Positions 1 through 7,236 are shown, numbered from the stretch's first letter. The stretch is DNA of 10,170 nucleotides from Fodinibius sp041642155 (GCF_041642155.1 NZ_JBEPWZ010000096.1:1-10170), one strand, 5' to 3'. The notes: generated by a model not told the origin, from the sequence alone. A program made the numbers and translations.

Positions 1-729
1 GGCTTCTTCGATAAAGCGCAGGGCCTCCACGCCCATCAGCTCCGCCGCGTAGTCCGGCTGATCGTGGAACCGCGCGTAGGCGGCCGGGTCCTGCGGGTCC
101 GCCCCTTCCGGCAGATCCTGGTGGGGAGGCACCAGCTCGTTGCTCAAAGCCACGCGCTGGCCGTTCCGCCACAGATAAACCGGGTAATACGTATGAGCCT
201 GGCGCTGACCGTTATAGCCAAAGAAAAAATCAAAGCCCTGCCGGTTGGGGACCCCCTCGGTAAAGGGCGCGCCCAGTCCCCATTTGCCAACGGCAGCGGT
301 TTTATAACCGGCTTCCTGCAGTACTTCCGCAATCGTAACGGTTGAATCCGGGATGGGACGCTGTCCCTCCAAAGCAGGATTGGCAGCCATCTTCTCATAA
401 TTCCATATATCACCTCGCTCGGCCCATTCCTCATTGGATCTGATGTAGGCGTTGCCCGGGTGCTTGCCGGTCATCAGCATGTAGCGGGCCGGGGCGCAGA
501 CCGGGGAGCCCGAGTAGTGCCGGGTAAAGGTCATGCCCTCGCGCGCCAGCGCATCGATGTTGGGCGTTTCGATCTTCTCCTGTCCATAGGCGCCCAGCTC
601 TCCATACCCCAGGTCATCGGCCAGGATATAAATAATATTGGGTTGGTCAGTAGCTACCCGGGGCTCGTCAGGCTGACACCCCAGGAGTAAGGCAACGGTA
701 AGTACCAGAAAAAATTTACAAACCTTCAT
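1..729 (-). CDS. Lipoprotein sulfatase (arylsulfatase family), N-terminal part, cut by window edge
   Basis: The minus-strand frame stays open from an ATG at 727-729 to the left edge, giving 243 residues without a stop. Residues 1-18 form a lipoprotein signal peptide with lipobox LLGC (Cys18), so the enzyme is probably anchored in the cell envelope. Sulfatase landmarks are present: the ADDLGYG metal-binding Asp pair (Asp38, Asp39), the formylglycine motif CAPAR (Cys78-Arg82) inside SPVCAPARYMLMTGKHPG, and GKWGLG at 148-153. By family knowledge, Cys78 is oxidised to formylglycine by a separate maturase, and the enzyme hydrolyses sulfate esters, typically on polysaccharides; the substrate cannot be read here. 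The C-terminal half lies outside the window. The gene is divergent from the CBM9-like gene across a 633-bp gap. The class (Cys-type sulfatase) is very secure; the subfamily is not assigned. Confidence 0.95.
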   Translation of the reverse strand, partial: MKVCKFFLVLTVALLLGCQPDEPRVATDQPNIIYILADDLGYGELGAYGQEKIETPNIDALAREGMTFTRHYSGSPVCAPARYMLMTGKHPGNAYIRSNEEWAERGDIWNYEKMAANPALEGQRPIPDSTVTIAEVLQEAGYKTAAVGKWGLGAPFTEGVPNRQGFDFFFGYNGQRQAHTYYPVYLWRNGQRVALSNELVPPHQDLPEGADPQDPAAYARFHDQPDYAAELMGVEALRFIEEA

Positions 730-893
730 GCAGCTTTATTACCTGTCTGTCGTAGTACCTTTATTTATACCTTTTAATTAAAAATCCGAATGCTAAGCTA
801 ACTTACCATATTATATAACATATTTTAAAACATACGTACGCAATCGAAACCGACACGATTATATTCCACTGTTTTTGTACCCGTGCCGATTTA

Positions 894-960
894 ATACGAA
901 GCAGGGCCACCCAATACCAGCACTCCAAGCTCAGCAGGCGTTCTTCGTATCATAGGCCCT
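894..960. repeat. Two interleaved inverted repeats (pseudoknot-like arrangement)
   Basis: ATACGAAG at 894-901 is the exact reverse complement of CTTCGTAT at 943-950. AGGGCC at 903-908 is the exact reverse complement of GGCCCT at 955-960. The arms interleave (a-b-a'-b'), the order needed for an H-type pseudoknot rather than nested hairpins. The stretch ends six bases before the flanking repeat of the 145-bp element. It may be chance, a structured leader, or a remnant of another small element. Confidence 0.3.
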
Positions 961-970
961 AAAATTGTTC

Positions 971-1115
971 GAGGACTTTGCAAAACCGTTCTTTTGGCCA
1001 TTCTCTGCATTTTCGCAAATTCAAAATCCCCACATATGCTTTCTATGCTGTGGTTTTGAACTCGGTCAGGCTTTGATATTTCCCGATGCTTCGGGACTGG
1101 TTTTTTAAAGCCCTC
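971..1115 (-). mobile_element. MITE-like 145-bp element, copy A (reverse orientation)
   Basis: Reverse-complemented, this segment aligns without gaps to 7092-7236 over 145 bp with 24 mismatches by hand count (about 83% identity). Its outer ends are GAGGACTTTGCAAAACC (971-987) and GGTTTTTTAAAGCCCTC (1099-1115). They are inverted repeats of each other with a few mismatches and match the cleaner ends of copy B. The flanks are TGTTC (966-970) and TCTTC (1116-1120), a 4/5 match consistent with an aged 5-bp target duplication. The element is too short to encode a transposase, so it would need one supplied in trans. The internal frame that is open in copy B has a stop here. The decayed ends and duplication suggest an older insertion than copy B. 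The transposon family is not assigned. Confidence 0.8.
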
Positions 1116-1330
1116 TCTTCCTGCATACTATTTATTAAGGCAACTAAAAAAAGAATCACCCTTTCCTTTTTTTATTATTCAAATTAAAAATGAAATTATC
1201 AAGTGAATTTATTCTTTTTTTTCTTTTTATTATTTAATTATAGTTTCGTTTTGTTTTGAATAGATGCGAACTTACATTATTGATTCCGGATGTTTCGCCG
1301 TAAGACGATTCATCCTCTTTTACACAGAGT

Positions 1331-1360
1331 CGATATAATGCTACTCGCAACCGATATAAT
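1331..1360 (+). repeat. Direct repeat CGATATAAT, 21-bp spacing, upstream of CBM9-like start
   Basis: CGATATAAT occurs at 1331-1339 and again at 1352-1360, two bases before the ATG at 1363. The 21-bp centre-to-centre spacing is about two helical turns, as for tandem regulator half-sites, and each copy contains a TATAAT hexamer. No -35-like element lies at the proper distance from either copy. A role as operator or start-site element is inference only. Confidence 0.3.
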
Positions 1361-1362
1361 CG

Positions 1363-2088
1363 ATGATTCTAAAAACCATTTCACTGTTTGCCTTGCTGAC
1401 AACCATGATTAGCCAGTCCCTTACGGGTCAGTCCAACGAGTCCCTTCAAGTTAAAAGAACAGCAGACTTTTCAATTGACGGGCGCGGCGGGGCCTCCCAG
1501 TGGTCGGCTGCCCAGTGGATTGCCATTCCCCGGCGCAATACCAAAACAGACAACACGCCATTGAAAACCAGAATGAAAATACTTTATTCTGATACCGGCC
1601 TGTATTTTCTTTTTGAAAGCGAGGACCAACAGTTAAGTGCCACCATGGATGCCGATTTCATGAAGCTTTGGAAAGAAGATGTCGTCGAAGTATTCTTATG
1701 GCCGGATACCAATAACCCTGTTTACTTTGAATATGAGATCTCTCCACTGAACTATGAACTGCCGCTTTTAATATCGAATGAGGAAGGGGATCTGGCACGC
1801 TGGAGGCCTTATATGTATGAAGAGGACAGAAAAACGCGACATAAAACGACCGTTAAGGGGGGACCAAAGCAAAGCAATGCAACTATTACGCAATGGACTG
1901 CAGAGTTTTTTATTCCATACAAGCTCTTGAGACCACTCCACAACATATCCCCGTCCCCGGGCACGGAGTGGCGAGCCAATTTCTATCGCGTTGACTACGA
2001 TGGAGAGCAAAGCACCACCTTTAGCTGGCAACCCGTTGAGAAAACCTTCCACGACTACGAGAACTTTGGGACGCTCCTTTTTGAGTAG
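1363..2088 (+). CDS. Secreted carbohydrate-binding family 9-like protein
   Basis: This 241-residue protein has an N-terminal hydrophobic segment (residues 3-20) that fits a Sec signal peptide cleaved around residues 20-23, without a lipobox. The rest resembles a single CBM9-like beta-sandwich: an opening IDGRGGASQWSAAQW (38-52), a central strand block with LYFLFESED (80-88), the core DVVEVFLWPD (106-115) followed by YFEYEISPLN (121-130), and an amphipathic IPYKLL segment (185-189 region). The pattern WxEDxVEVFL...YFEFEISP is typical of this family. Family members bind sugars or form the N-terminal part of larger carbohydrate-active enzymes; here the domain stands alone with no catalytic module visible. 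It is divergent from a sulfatase, which fits a glycan-related role, but ligand and partner are unknown. The upstream ATG at 1338 is in another frame, so 1363 is preferred. There is no clear Shine-Dalgarno sequence. Confidence 0.85.
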   Translation: MILKTISLFALLTTMISQSLTGQSNESLQVKRTADFSIDGRGGASQWSAAQWIAIPRRNTKTDNTPLKTRMKILYSDTGLYFLFESEDQQLSATMDADFMKLWKEDVVEVFLWPDTNNPVYFEYEISPLNYELPLLISNEEGDLARWRPYMYEEDRKTRHKTTVKGGPKQSNATITQWTAEFFIPYKLLRPLHNISPSPGTEWRANFYRVDYDGEQSTTFSWQPVEKTFHDYENFGTLLFE

Positions 2089-2192
2089 TATAAAAAACAG
2101 CCCGCAAGGTTTTGCCTCACCAACGAAGAAGAGCAGAAACCGGCCAAATTCGACGGACTCGCAGTGGATTTTTCAAAACCGCCAGGCTCCCT

Positions 2193-2207
2193 GTTAATTA
2201 AATTAAC
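2193..2207. repeat. 15-bp palindrome beside fcl stop codon
   Basis: GTTAATT-A-AATTAAC is a perfect 7+1+7 inverted repeat lying three bases beyond the fcl stop (2210-2212) in the convergent gap with the CBM9-like gene (2089-2209). It is AT-only apart from its outer G and C and has no adjacent T-run, so it is a poor intrinsic terminator. It may be a protein site or chance in AT-rich DNA. Confidence 0.3.
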
Positions 2208-2209
2208 CG

Positions 2210-3178
2210 TCACCCCTCAACCTTCAGTTCTTTAATCTCATCCTGGTGCTCCTGAAACCATTCATACGTCATCCGAATGCCCTCCTCTAACTCAACGCTA
2301 TAGTTCCATCCGGCTTCTTCCATGCGGCTCACGTCCATCAGCTTGCGGGGCGTACCATCGGGTTTGGTCGCATCCCAGTTGATGTCGCCCTCGTGTCCCA
2401 CAATATCCTGTACCAGCAGGGCCAGGTCCTTGATCGCGATATCCTTGCCGGTACCCACGTTATAGAGGTCAAACTCCATCGTATGGTTCAGGGTAAAAAA
2501 GACCGCATCAGCCGCATCATCCACGTGCAGAAACTCCCGCATGGGTGAGCCGGTTCCCCAGAGCGGTACGGGGACGTGCCCTTTTTCTTTGGCATCGTGG
2601 AACTTCCTGATCATGGCCGGCAGCACATGGGAGGTTTTCAGGTCAAAATTGTCATTGGGTCCGTACAGGTTGGTCGGCATAAGGGATACGTAGTCGCGGT
2701 CGTACTGACGCCGCAGCGCATCTACCATCTTCACGCCCGTAATCTTGGCAATCGCGTACCACTGGTTAGTGGGCTCCAGGGGCCCGGTCAGCAGCGCCTC
2801 TTCACTCATCGGCTGGTCGGCATGTTTGGGATAGATGCAGGAGCTGCCCAGGAATATCAGCTTGTCAACATCCTGTTCGTGGGCCGCCGCAATAATATTG
2901 TTCTGTATTTCCAAATTTTCATACAGAAACTGCCAGGGATATTCATTGTTGGCCATAATGCCGCCCACACGGGCCGCGGCATCCACGACTACCTCCGGCT
3001 GTTCTTCCCTGAAAAAAGACCGTACCTCCTTTTGGTTTCGCAGGTCCAGTTCGGAGCTCGTCCGGCAGATGAGGCGGTCATAGCCTTCCCGCTCCAGCTT
3101 ACGCTTCACGGCCGAGCCCACCATTCCCCGGTGACCCGCAATATAGATTCTGCTGTCTTTATGGAGTATATTATTCAT
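2210..3178 (-). CDS. fcl: GDP-L-fucose synthase
   Basis: This 322-residue protein of the extended short-chain dehydrogenase/reductase family matches the usual length of GDP-L-fucose synthase (about 310-325). It carries the NADP-binding glycine motif GHRGMVG (15-21), the signature GSSCIYP (111-117) and the catalytic YxxxK (Tyr141, Lys145). With a constant offset of five from the E. coli enzyme, Ser112, Cys114, Tyr141, Lys145 and His184 take the known catalytic positions. The enzyme epimerises and reduces GDP-4-keto-6-deoxymannose to GDP-L-fucose, the cytoplasmic fucose donor for surface glycans. The usual partner gmd (GDP-mannose dehydratase) is not in the window. The start at 3176-3178 places the Rossmann beta-strand at residues 10-15, as expected. 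It is divergent from the MBL-fold gene across 269 bp. Assignment is very secure. Confidence 0.96.
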   Translation of the reverse strand: MNNILHKDSRIYIAGHRGMVGSAVKRKLEREGYDRLICRTSSELDLRNQKEVRSFFREEQPEVVVDAAARVGGIMANNEYPWQFLYENLEIQNNIIAAAHEQDVDKLIFLGSSCIYPKHADQPMSEEALLTGPLEPTNQWYAIAKITGVKMVDALRRQYDRDYVSLMPTNLYGPNDNFDLKTSHVLPAMIRKFHDAKEKGHVPVPLWGTGSPMREFLHVDDAADAVFFTLNHTMEFDLYNVGTGKDIAIKDLALLVQDIVGHEGDINWDATKPDGTPRKLMDVSRMEEAGWNYSVELEEGIRMTYEWFQEHQDEIKELKVEG

Positions 3179-3447
3179 TCTGTTATAATGAGGGTAAGGT
3201 TAGAGTTGAAACTAAAATTGAGAATAAATAATGAAGACTAAAAGATTAAAATCATAATATACAGCTCCCTGCAGGATGTAACTTTCAGCCGGTAATCTGT
3301 CCTGTATTAAAACTCTTATAATACGGATAATTTAAGATGGTGGAAAGTTGGAAGTAAAGCTTAATCTCTTTTACTTCCTTCAGCTTTTCAGTAAGTTATT
3401 CAGCGATAAATAAAAGTACTCTCAAACATAAAGCCCATCCTCTACCA

Positions 3448-4335
3448 ATGGACCTTTCTGACTGTTCTTTCGGACCTTTTCACCTGTATTCCATCGAAAC
3501 GGGACGTTTTCGGCTTGACGGCGGAGCGATGTTCGGGGTTGTCCCCAAGACCCTCTGGTCGCGCCGGATCAAAGCCGACGACAAAAACCGTATTCCCATG
3601 GCTATGCGCTGCCTGCTTGTTACCTCTGAAAACAGCGGGCGCACCTACCTGATTGATAATGGCTGCGGTACCAAATTCGTTCCAAAGTACGAGGAAATCT
3701 ATCAGCTTGATCATACTCACAGCAGCCTTCATCGCTCTCTTGAGAGTCATGGGTTTGAAACGGGGGACGTGACCGATCTTATCTTTTCTCATCTCCACTT
3801 CGATCACTGTGGTGGCACTACATTTTATGATGACCGGGGAGACATCAGGCACACCTTTCCCGAGGCCACCTATCACGTCACTCAGAAGCATCTCGATACG
3901 GCTACCCGTCCCAACGCCCGCGAAAAGGCCAGCTTCCTCCCGGACAACATCGAACCTATTGCCGGCTGGGATAAACTGAACACAGTGGACGACCATCATG
4001 AGTATGAAGAGGGACTTAGCGCCCTTCCGGCTCACGGGCATACGATTGGACAACAACTGCCTAAAATTACCGTGGGCGACCGAACCATTGTCTTTATGGC
4101 GGACCTGCTTCCCACCCATGTGCACCTGCCCCTTCCCTATGTCATGGGATACGATATGTATCCGGTTCAAACCTTGACGGAGAAGGAACAGTTCCTGAAG
4201 CAGGCCGTAGAACATAACTGGTATCTCTTCTTTGAACACGATACGGAAGCGGAAGTCATCACCGTCCACAAAGAAAATGGGAGATATGCCGTAAAAGATC
4301 GGCTTTCGCTCAGTGATATTCCTGATGATAAATAG
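3448..4335 (+). CDS. MBL-fold metallo-hydrolase (lactonase/glyoxalase II-like)
   Basis: This 295-residue, apparently cytoplasmic protein shows no signal peptide. It has a full binuclear-metal ligand set for the metallo-beta-lactamase fold: HLHFDH (His115, His117, Asp119, His120), GHTIGQ (His198), MADLLPTH (Asp219) and FFEHD (His264). The spacing resembles the branch holding AHL lactonases and related esterases. The N-terminal GGAMFGVVPKTLW block (25-37) is characteristic of a widespread set of uncharacterised MBL-fold hydrolases. All seven ligands are intact, so the enzyme should be active; the substrate cannot be read from sequence, and lactonase activity is only one option. The SLBB export gene follows on the same strand after 143 bp, so co-transcription is possible but not shown. 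A 300-codon antisense open frame covering the gene is taken to be a shadow. Confidence 0.92.
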   Translation: MDLSDCSFGPFHLYSIETGRFRLDGGAMFGVVPKTLWSRRIKADDKNRIPMAMRCLLVTSENSGRTYLIDNGCGTKFVPKYEEIYQLDHTHSSLHRSLESHGFETGDVTDLIFSHLHFDHCGGTTFYDDRGDIRHTFPEATYHVTQKHLDTATRPNAREKASFLPDNIEPIAGWDKLNTVDDHHEYEEGLSALPAHGHTIGQQLPKITVGDRTIVFMADLLPTHVHLPLPYVMGYDMYPVQTLTEKEQFLKQAVEHNWYLFFEHDTEAEVITVHKENGRYAVKDRLSLSDIPDDK

Positions 4336-4478
4336 AAATGTCAAGCGGGAGATGGCGCCCCAAATACAATTTTAAAAAAGCACCATCCAACATTCTTAAA
4401 TCACAATGTAAGTTTACAATGAAATTCATTAATTTGTCCGCTTACAAAAAAATAATGACAATAAGAACAATACATTCA

Positions 4479-6992
4479 ATGCGACTGACCAAGAGTATTT
4501 TAACCATTCTGCTGGTATGTGTTGCCGTTTCGCTGGCGAACGCGCAAAATATCTCGGATATCGACTTTAAAAATATCAGGGTCGATGATCTTTCCGACCA
4601 GCAGATTCAGCAGATCTATGATGGGGCTCAGTCTCGCAATTTGTCCATTGATCAAACGGTTCAGATGGCCGTAGCACGGGGGCTTCCGCAGTCGCAGGCC
4701 AGCAAGTTAAAGCGACGGCTTCAGCAAGTGGGAGGAGGAGTAGCAATGGATACCGAAAGTGCCGAGGGTGTTTCAGGACAGCTTCGAACACCCATTCCTA
4801 CCGAAGGTCCGGATTCGACGAAATTCGATTCTCTTTACGCCCAGACGGATTCAATCAGGTGGGCCCGGCAACAGCTTAAGGATAAAATTTTTGGGTTTAA
4901 GCTTTTTACCAGTGATAAGGTAACCTTTGAACCCGCATTGAATATCCCTACTCCCCAAGACTACCAGCTGGGTCCGGGTGACGAAATTATTATTGATATC
5001 TGGGGAGCCGCACAGATGAACTACCAACTGGAAGTATCCACGGGGGGCACCATAAATATTGATAATATCGGACCCATCCAGGTAAACGGTCTTACGGTAG
5101 AGGAAGCTACCAAGCGTCTCCGCTCGCGGCTCGGCGACATCTACTCGGGTCTCAATCCACCAAATAACGAAAATAAAGATACCTATATGCAGGTGTCGCT
5201 GGGACAGGTCCGAAGTATCAAGGTTACGGTAATGGGCGAGGCTTCGGTGCCCGGCACCTATACCCTCTCTTCGCTGTCTACCGTATTTAATGCACTTTAT
5301 GCAGCCGGGGGGCCCACCACCACCGGTAGCTTCAGAACCATTAATGTAATTCGCGGTAATGAGACGGTAGCCACCTTTGACCTCTACGATCTGCTTATTT
5401 ACGGCAATCAGTCGGAGAATGTCCGGCTTCGCTCGCAGGATATCATTCAAATTCAACCGTACGAAAACCGTGTGGAAATCGACGGGGAAGTCAAGCGGCC
5501 CGGCATTTACGAGCTAAAAGGGAATGAAACCCTGCAGGATCTGGTGGTCTATGCCGGCAATTTTACGGATAAGGCCTATACCGATCGTATAAAAGTCATC
5601 GGCAACACCCCGAAACAGAAACAGATTACGGATGTCAAAAAAGGGTATTACGATGACTATGTTCTCCAGAACGGGGATTCGATAACGGTAGGTGAAATAC
5701 TGGACCGCTTTACCAACAAAGTTGAAATCAAAGGCGCGGTCTTTCGTCCCGGGGAATACGCCCTTGAAGATACCACCTCGCTTTACTCCCTCATACAGCG
5801 GGCGGATGGATTGATGGGTGACGCCTTTATGAACCGCGGCATCATCTATCGCACCCGGGATGACTATACGATTGAGTCTATCTCATTCAGCGTGCGGGAG
5901 CTAATGCAAAATCCCCGGGCAAACGATATTCTCCTCCAAAAGGATGACGTTGTTCGTATTTCCTCGATTTTTGATCTGCGGGAAGAATTCACGGTGAGCA
6001 TCAAAGGACCGGTACAGCGACCTGATACCTATGAATTTGCCCATGGAATGACTCTTGAAGACCTTATCTTTATGGCCGATGGTTTTAGGCAATCTGCTAC
6101 GCCCTACCGCATCGAGGTGGCCCGCCGCATCCGGAATATTGAAGAGCGGCCCGAGACCGAATCATTCATCGCGGATATCCACACTTTTAGCGTGGATGAG
6201 GATCTCCGTCTTAATGAGAAGGGGGCCAACTTTGAGCTGCAGCCTTTTGACCAGGTATACATAAGAGAGCTTCCGAATTACGAGCAGCAGCAAGAGGTCT
6301 ATGTCGTCGGTGAGGTTAAATATCCCGGCAAATATGCCATCTCCTCGCGTGACGATCGGCTGTCTGATATGATTGAGCGAGCCGGCGGATTAACGGGCGA
6401 TGCATACACCGATGGGGCCACGCTCTTCCGAAAGAGAGAATTCACCCAGCAGGAAGCCCAGCAGACCACGGATGATGTTACTGATGAAGATACCAGCCTG
6501 GAAGTCAATGAAGAGGGAGAACAGGTCCGCCTGGCCCAAAGACAGGAGTCCGCACAGATTGGCATTGAACTGCCGGAAGTGCTCCAGAACCCGGGTTCCA
6601 GATTTGACCTGCTTCTGGAAGAGGGCGATTCCCTTTTCATCCCCCAGCAGCTGGAAACCGTAACTGTTGAAGGGGGAGTCTTTCATCCCACAACGGTTCG
6701 CTTTGAGAGCGGACGCTCGTTTAAAGATTATATTACCGCCGCCGGGGGCTTTAATGACCTGGCCCGGAAAAAAAGATCCTATATTATCTACGCCAATGGC
6801 GATGTGGACCGGACGAAGAAGATGCTTTTCTTTAAAAATTATCCTTCTGTTGAGCCGGGGGCGACCATCATTGTGCCGGAAGAGCAACCCACAGAGGGGA
6901 TGAGCGCTGCGGAGCGCATCAGTATACTTTCGACCCTGGCATCGACCATGGCGGTCATTGCTACGACCATTATTCGCATATCAAATAATTAA
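4479..6992 (+). CDS. Polysaccharide export protein, Wza-like, with six SLBB domains
   Basis: Translated from 4479, this is an 837-residue protein with a signal peptide ending ANA|Q (residues 20-23). The frame stays open upstream to 4338, and ATG codons at 4338, 4419 and 4455 are possible, but the signal peptide is placed best by 4479 (4455 is the main alternative). A helical region (about 25-90) is followed by a polysaccharide export domain starting LGPGDEIIIDIWG (164) and by six SLBB-like repeats beginning near residues 249, 332, 415, 506, 607 and 728. Each repeat has a V-x-V/I-x-G-x-V...P core, such as VEIDGEVKRPG and VEIKGAVFRPG. The C-terminus has a hydrophobic segment (about 812-832) that may cross the outer membrane, as the Wza C-terminal helix does. 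By homology it forms the periplasmic/outer-membrane channel for capsule or exopolysaccharide. Unlike E. coli Wza it shows no lipobox. The usual Wzc-type chain-length/kinase partner does not follow it. Confidence 0.93.
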   Translation: MRLTKSILTILLVCVAVSLANAQNISDIDFKNIRVDDLSDQQIQQIYDGAQSRNLSIDQTVQMAVARGLPQSQASKLKRRLQQVGGGVAMDTESAEGVSGQLRTPIPTEGPDSTKFDSLYAQTDSIRWARQQLKDKIFGFKLFTSDKVTFEPALNIPTPQDYQLGPGDEIIIDIWGAAQMNYQLEVSTGGTINIDNIGPIQVNGLTVEEATKRLRSRLGDIYSGLNPPNNENKDTYMQVSLGQVRSIKVTVMGEASVPGTYTLSSLSTVFNALYAAGGPTTTGSFRTINVIRGNETVATFDLYDLLIYGNQSENVRLRSQDIIQIQPYENRVEIDGEVKRPGIYELKGNETLQDLVVYAGNFTDKAYTDRIKVIGNTPKQKQITDVKKGYYDDYVLQNGDSITVGEILDRFTNKVEIKGAVFRPGEYALEDTTSLYSLIQRADGLMGDAFMNRGIIYRTRDDYTIESISFSVRELMQNPRANDILLQKDDVVRISSIFDLREEFTVSIKGPVQRPDTYEFAHGMTLEDLIFMADGFRQSATPYRIEVARRIRNIEERPETESFIADIHTFSVDEDLRLNEKGANFELQPFDQVYIRELPNYEQQQEVYVVGEVKYPGKYAISSRDDRLSDMIERAGGLTGDAYTDGATLFRKREFTQQEAQQTTDDVTDEDTSLEVNEEGEQVRLAQRQESAQIGIELPEVLQNPGSRFDLLLEEGDSLFIPQQLETVTVEGGVFHPTTVRFESGRSFKDYITAAGGFNDLARKKRSYIIYANGDVDRTKKMLFFKNYPSVEPGATIIVPEEQPTEGMSAAERISILSTLASTMAVIATTIIRISNN

Positions 6993-7028
6993 GGGTGGCA
7001 GCATTACAGGCAACGGAATTATGGTGAA

Positions 7029-7064
7029 AGCCTATAATACTATGTGATAGCCTATACATTATAG
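7029..7064 (+). repeat. Small inverted and direct repeats downstream of the SLBB gene
   Basis: CTATAAT (7032-7038) is the exact reverse complement of ATTATAG (7058-7064). Between them CTAT-GTG-ATAG (7040-7050) can form a small inner hairpin. AGCCTATA also occurs twice directly, at 7029-7036 and 7049-7056. A T-rich run follows at 7078-7088. This could act as a weak transcript end after the SLBB gene (stop at 6992), but the stems are AT-rich, so an intrinsic terminator is not well supported. Confidence 0.3.
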
Positions 7065-7091
7065 ATCTTCCATCGGACTTTTTTATTTACA

Positions 7092-7236
7092 GAGGCCTTT
7101 GCAAAACCAGTCCCGAAGCATCGGGAAATATCAAAGCCTGAGCAAATTTGAAACTACAGCATATAAGACCTATGTGAGGATTTTGATTTCACGTACATAC
7201 AGAGATTGGCCAAACAAACGGTTTTGCAAAGCCCTC
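7092..7236 (+). mobile_element. MITE-like 145-bp element, copy B
   Basis: The element is bounded by inverted repeats GAGGCCTTTGCAAAACC (7092-7108) and GGTTTTGCAAAGCCCTC (7220-7236), which pair at 16 of 17 positions. It is flanked by a perfect 5-bp direct repeat TTACA (7087-7091 and 7237-7241), the hallmark of transposition by a DDE-type transposase. A copy of identical length lies inverted at 971-1115. Positions 7103-7141 are identical in both copies and contain a perfect hairpin, TCCCGA-AGCA-TCGGGA (7111-7126). There is room only for about 45 codons and no start codon of quality, so it is non-autonomous. It sits between the SLBB export gene and the M1 peptidase and supplies the upstream in-frame extension of the latter. 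The transposase family is unknown; a 5-bp duplication occurs in several IS families. Confidence 0.88.

Larger units (their letters stand above)
730..1362. other. Divergent intergenic region between sulfatase and CBM9-like gene
   Basis: This 633-bp stretch has no convincing gene on either strand. It must contain the promoters of the two divergent flanking genes. The part at 730-890 is AT-rich, and 1140-1255 is very AT-rich with long T and A runs. A 145-bp MITE-like element sits at 971-1115. Interleaved inverted repeats lie at 894-960, and a direct repeat lies just before the CBM9-like start codon. A weak match to the Bacteroidetes -7 box (TAnnTTTG) occurs at 1241-1248, but no good -33 box accompanies it, so no promoter is called. 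Confidence 0.6.

Noticed and set aside
1241..1248. Bacteroidetes-type promoter box before the CBM9-like gene
   Set aside because: It is a 7/8 match to TAnnTTTG in very T-rich DNA, with no convincing -33 box at the right distance.
2106..2180. Fragment of the 145-bp element in the CBM9-like/fcl gap (GGTTTTGC and CAAAACC words)
   Set aside because: Only 7-8 bp match the element ends, with no matching interior and no flanking duplication.
2576..3241. A 221-codon plus-strand open frame over fcl
   Set aside because: It lies opposite a clear GDP-L-fucose synthase with all catalytic residues, and its product has no recognisable features.
3442..4344. A 300-codon open frame antisense to the whole MBL-fold gene
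   Set aside because: It mirrors a gene with a complete metal-binding motif set; the antisense product shows no recognisable domain and is best explained by codon use.
4338..4478. Upstream start for the SLBB export protein (47 extra residues)
   Set aside because: The extension would bury a good signal peptide; it is polar, AT-rich in its coding DNA and unlike the rest of the protein.
6390..6887. Overlapping minus-strand open frames inside the SLBB gene
   Set aside because: The SLBB repeats run unbroken through this region on the plus strand, so these are shadows.
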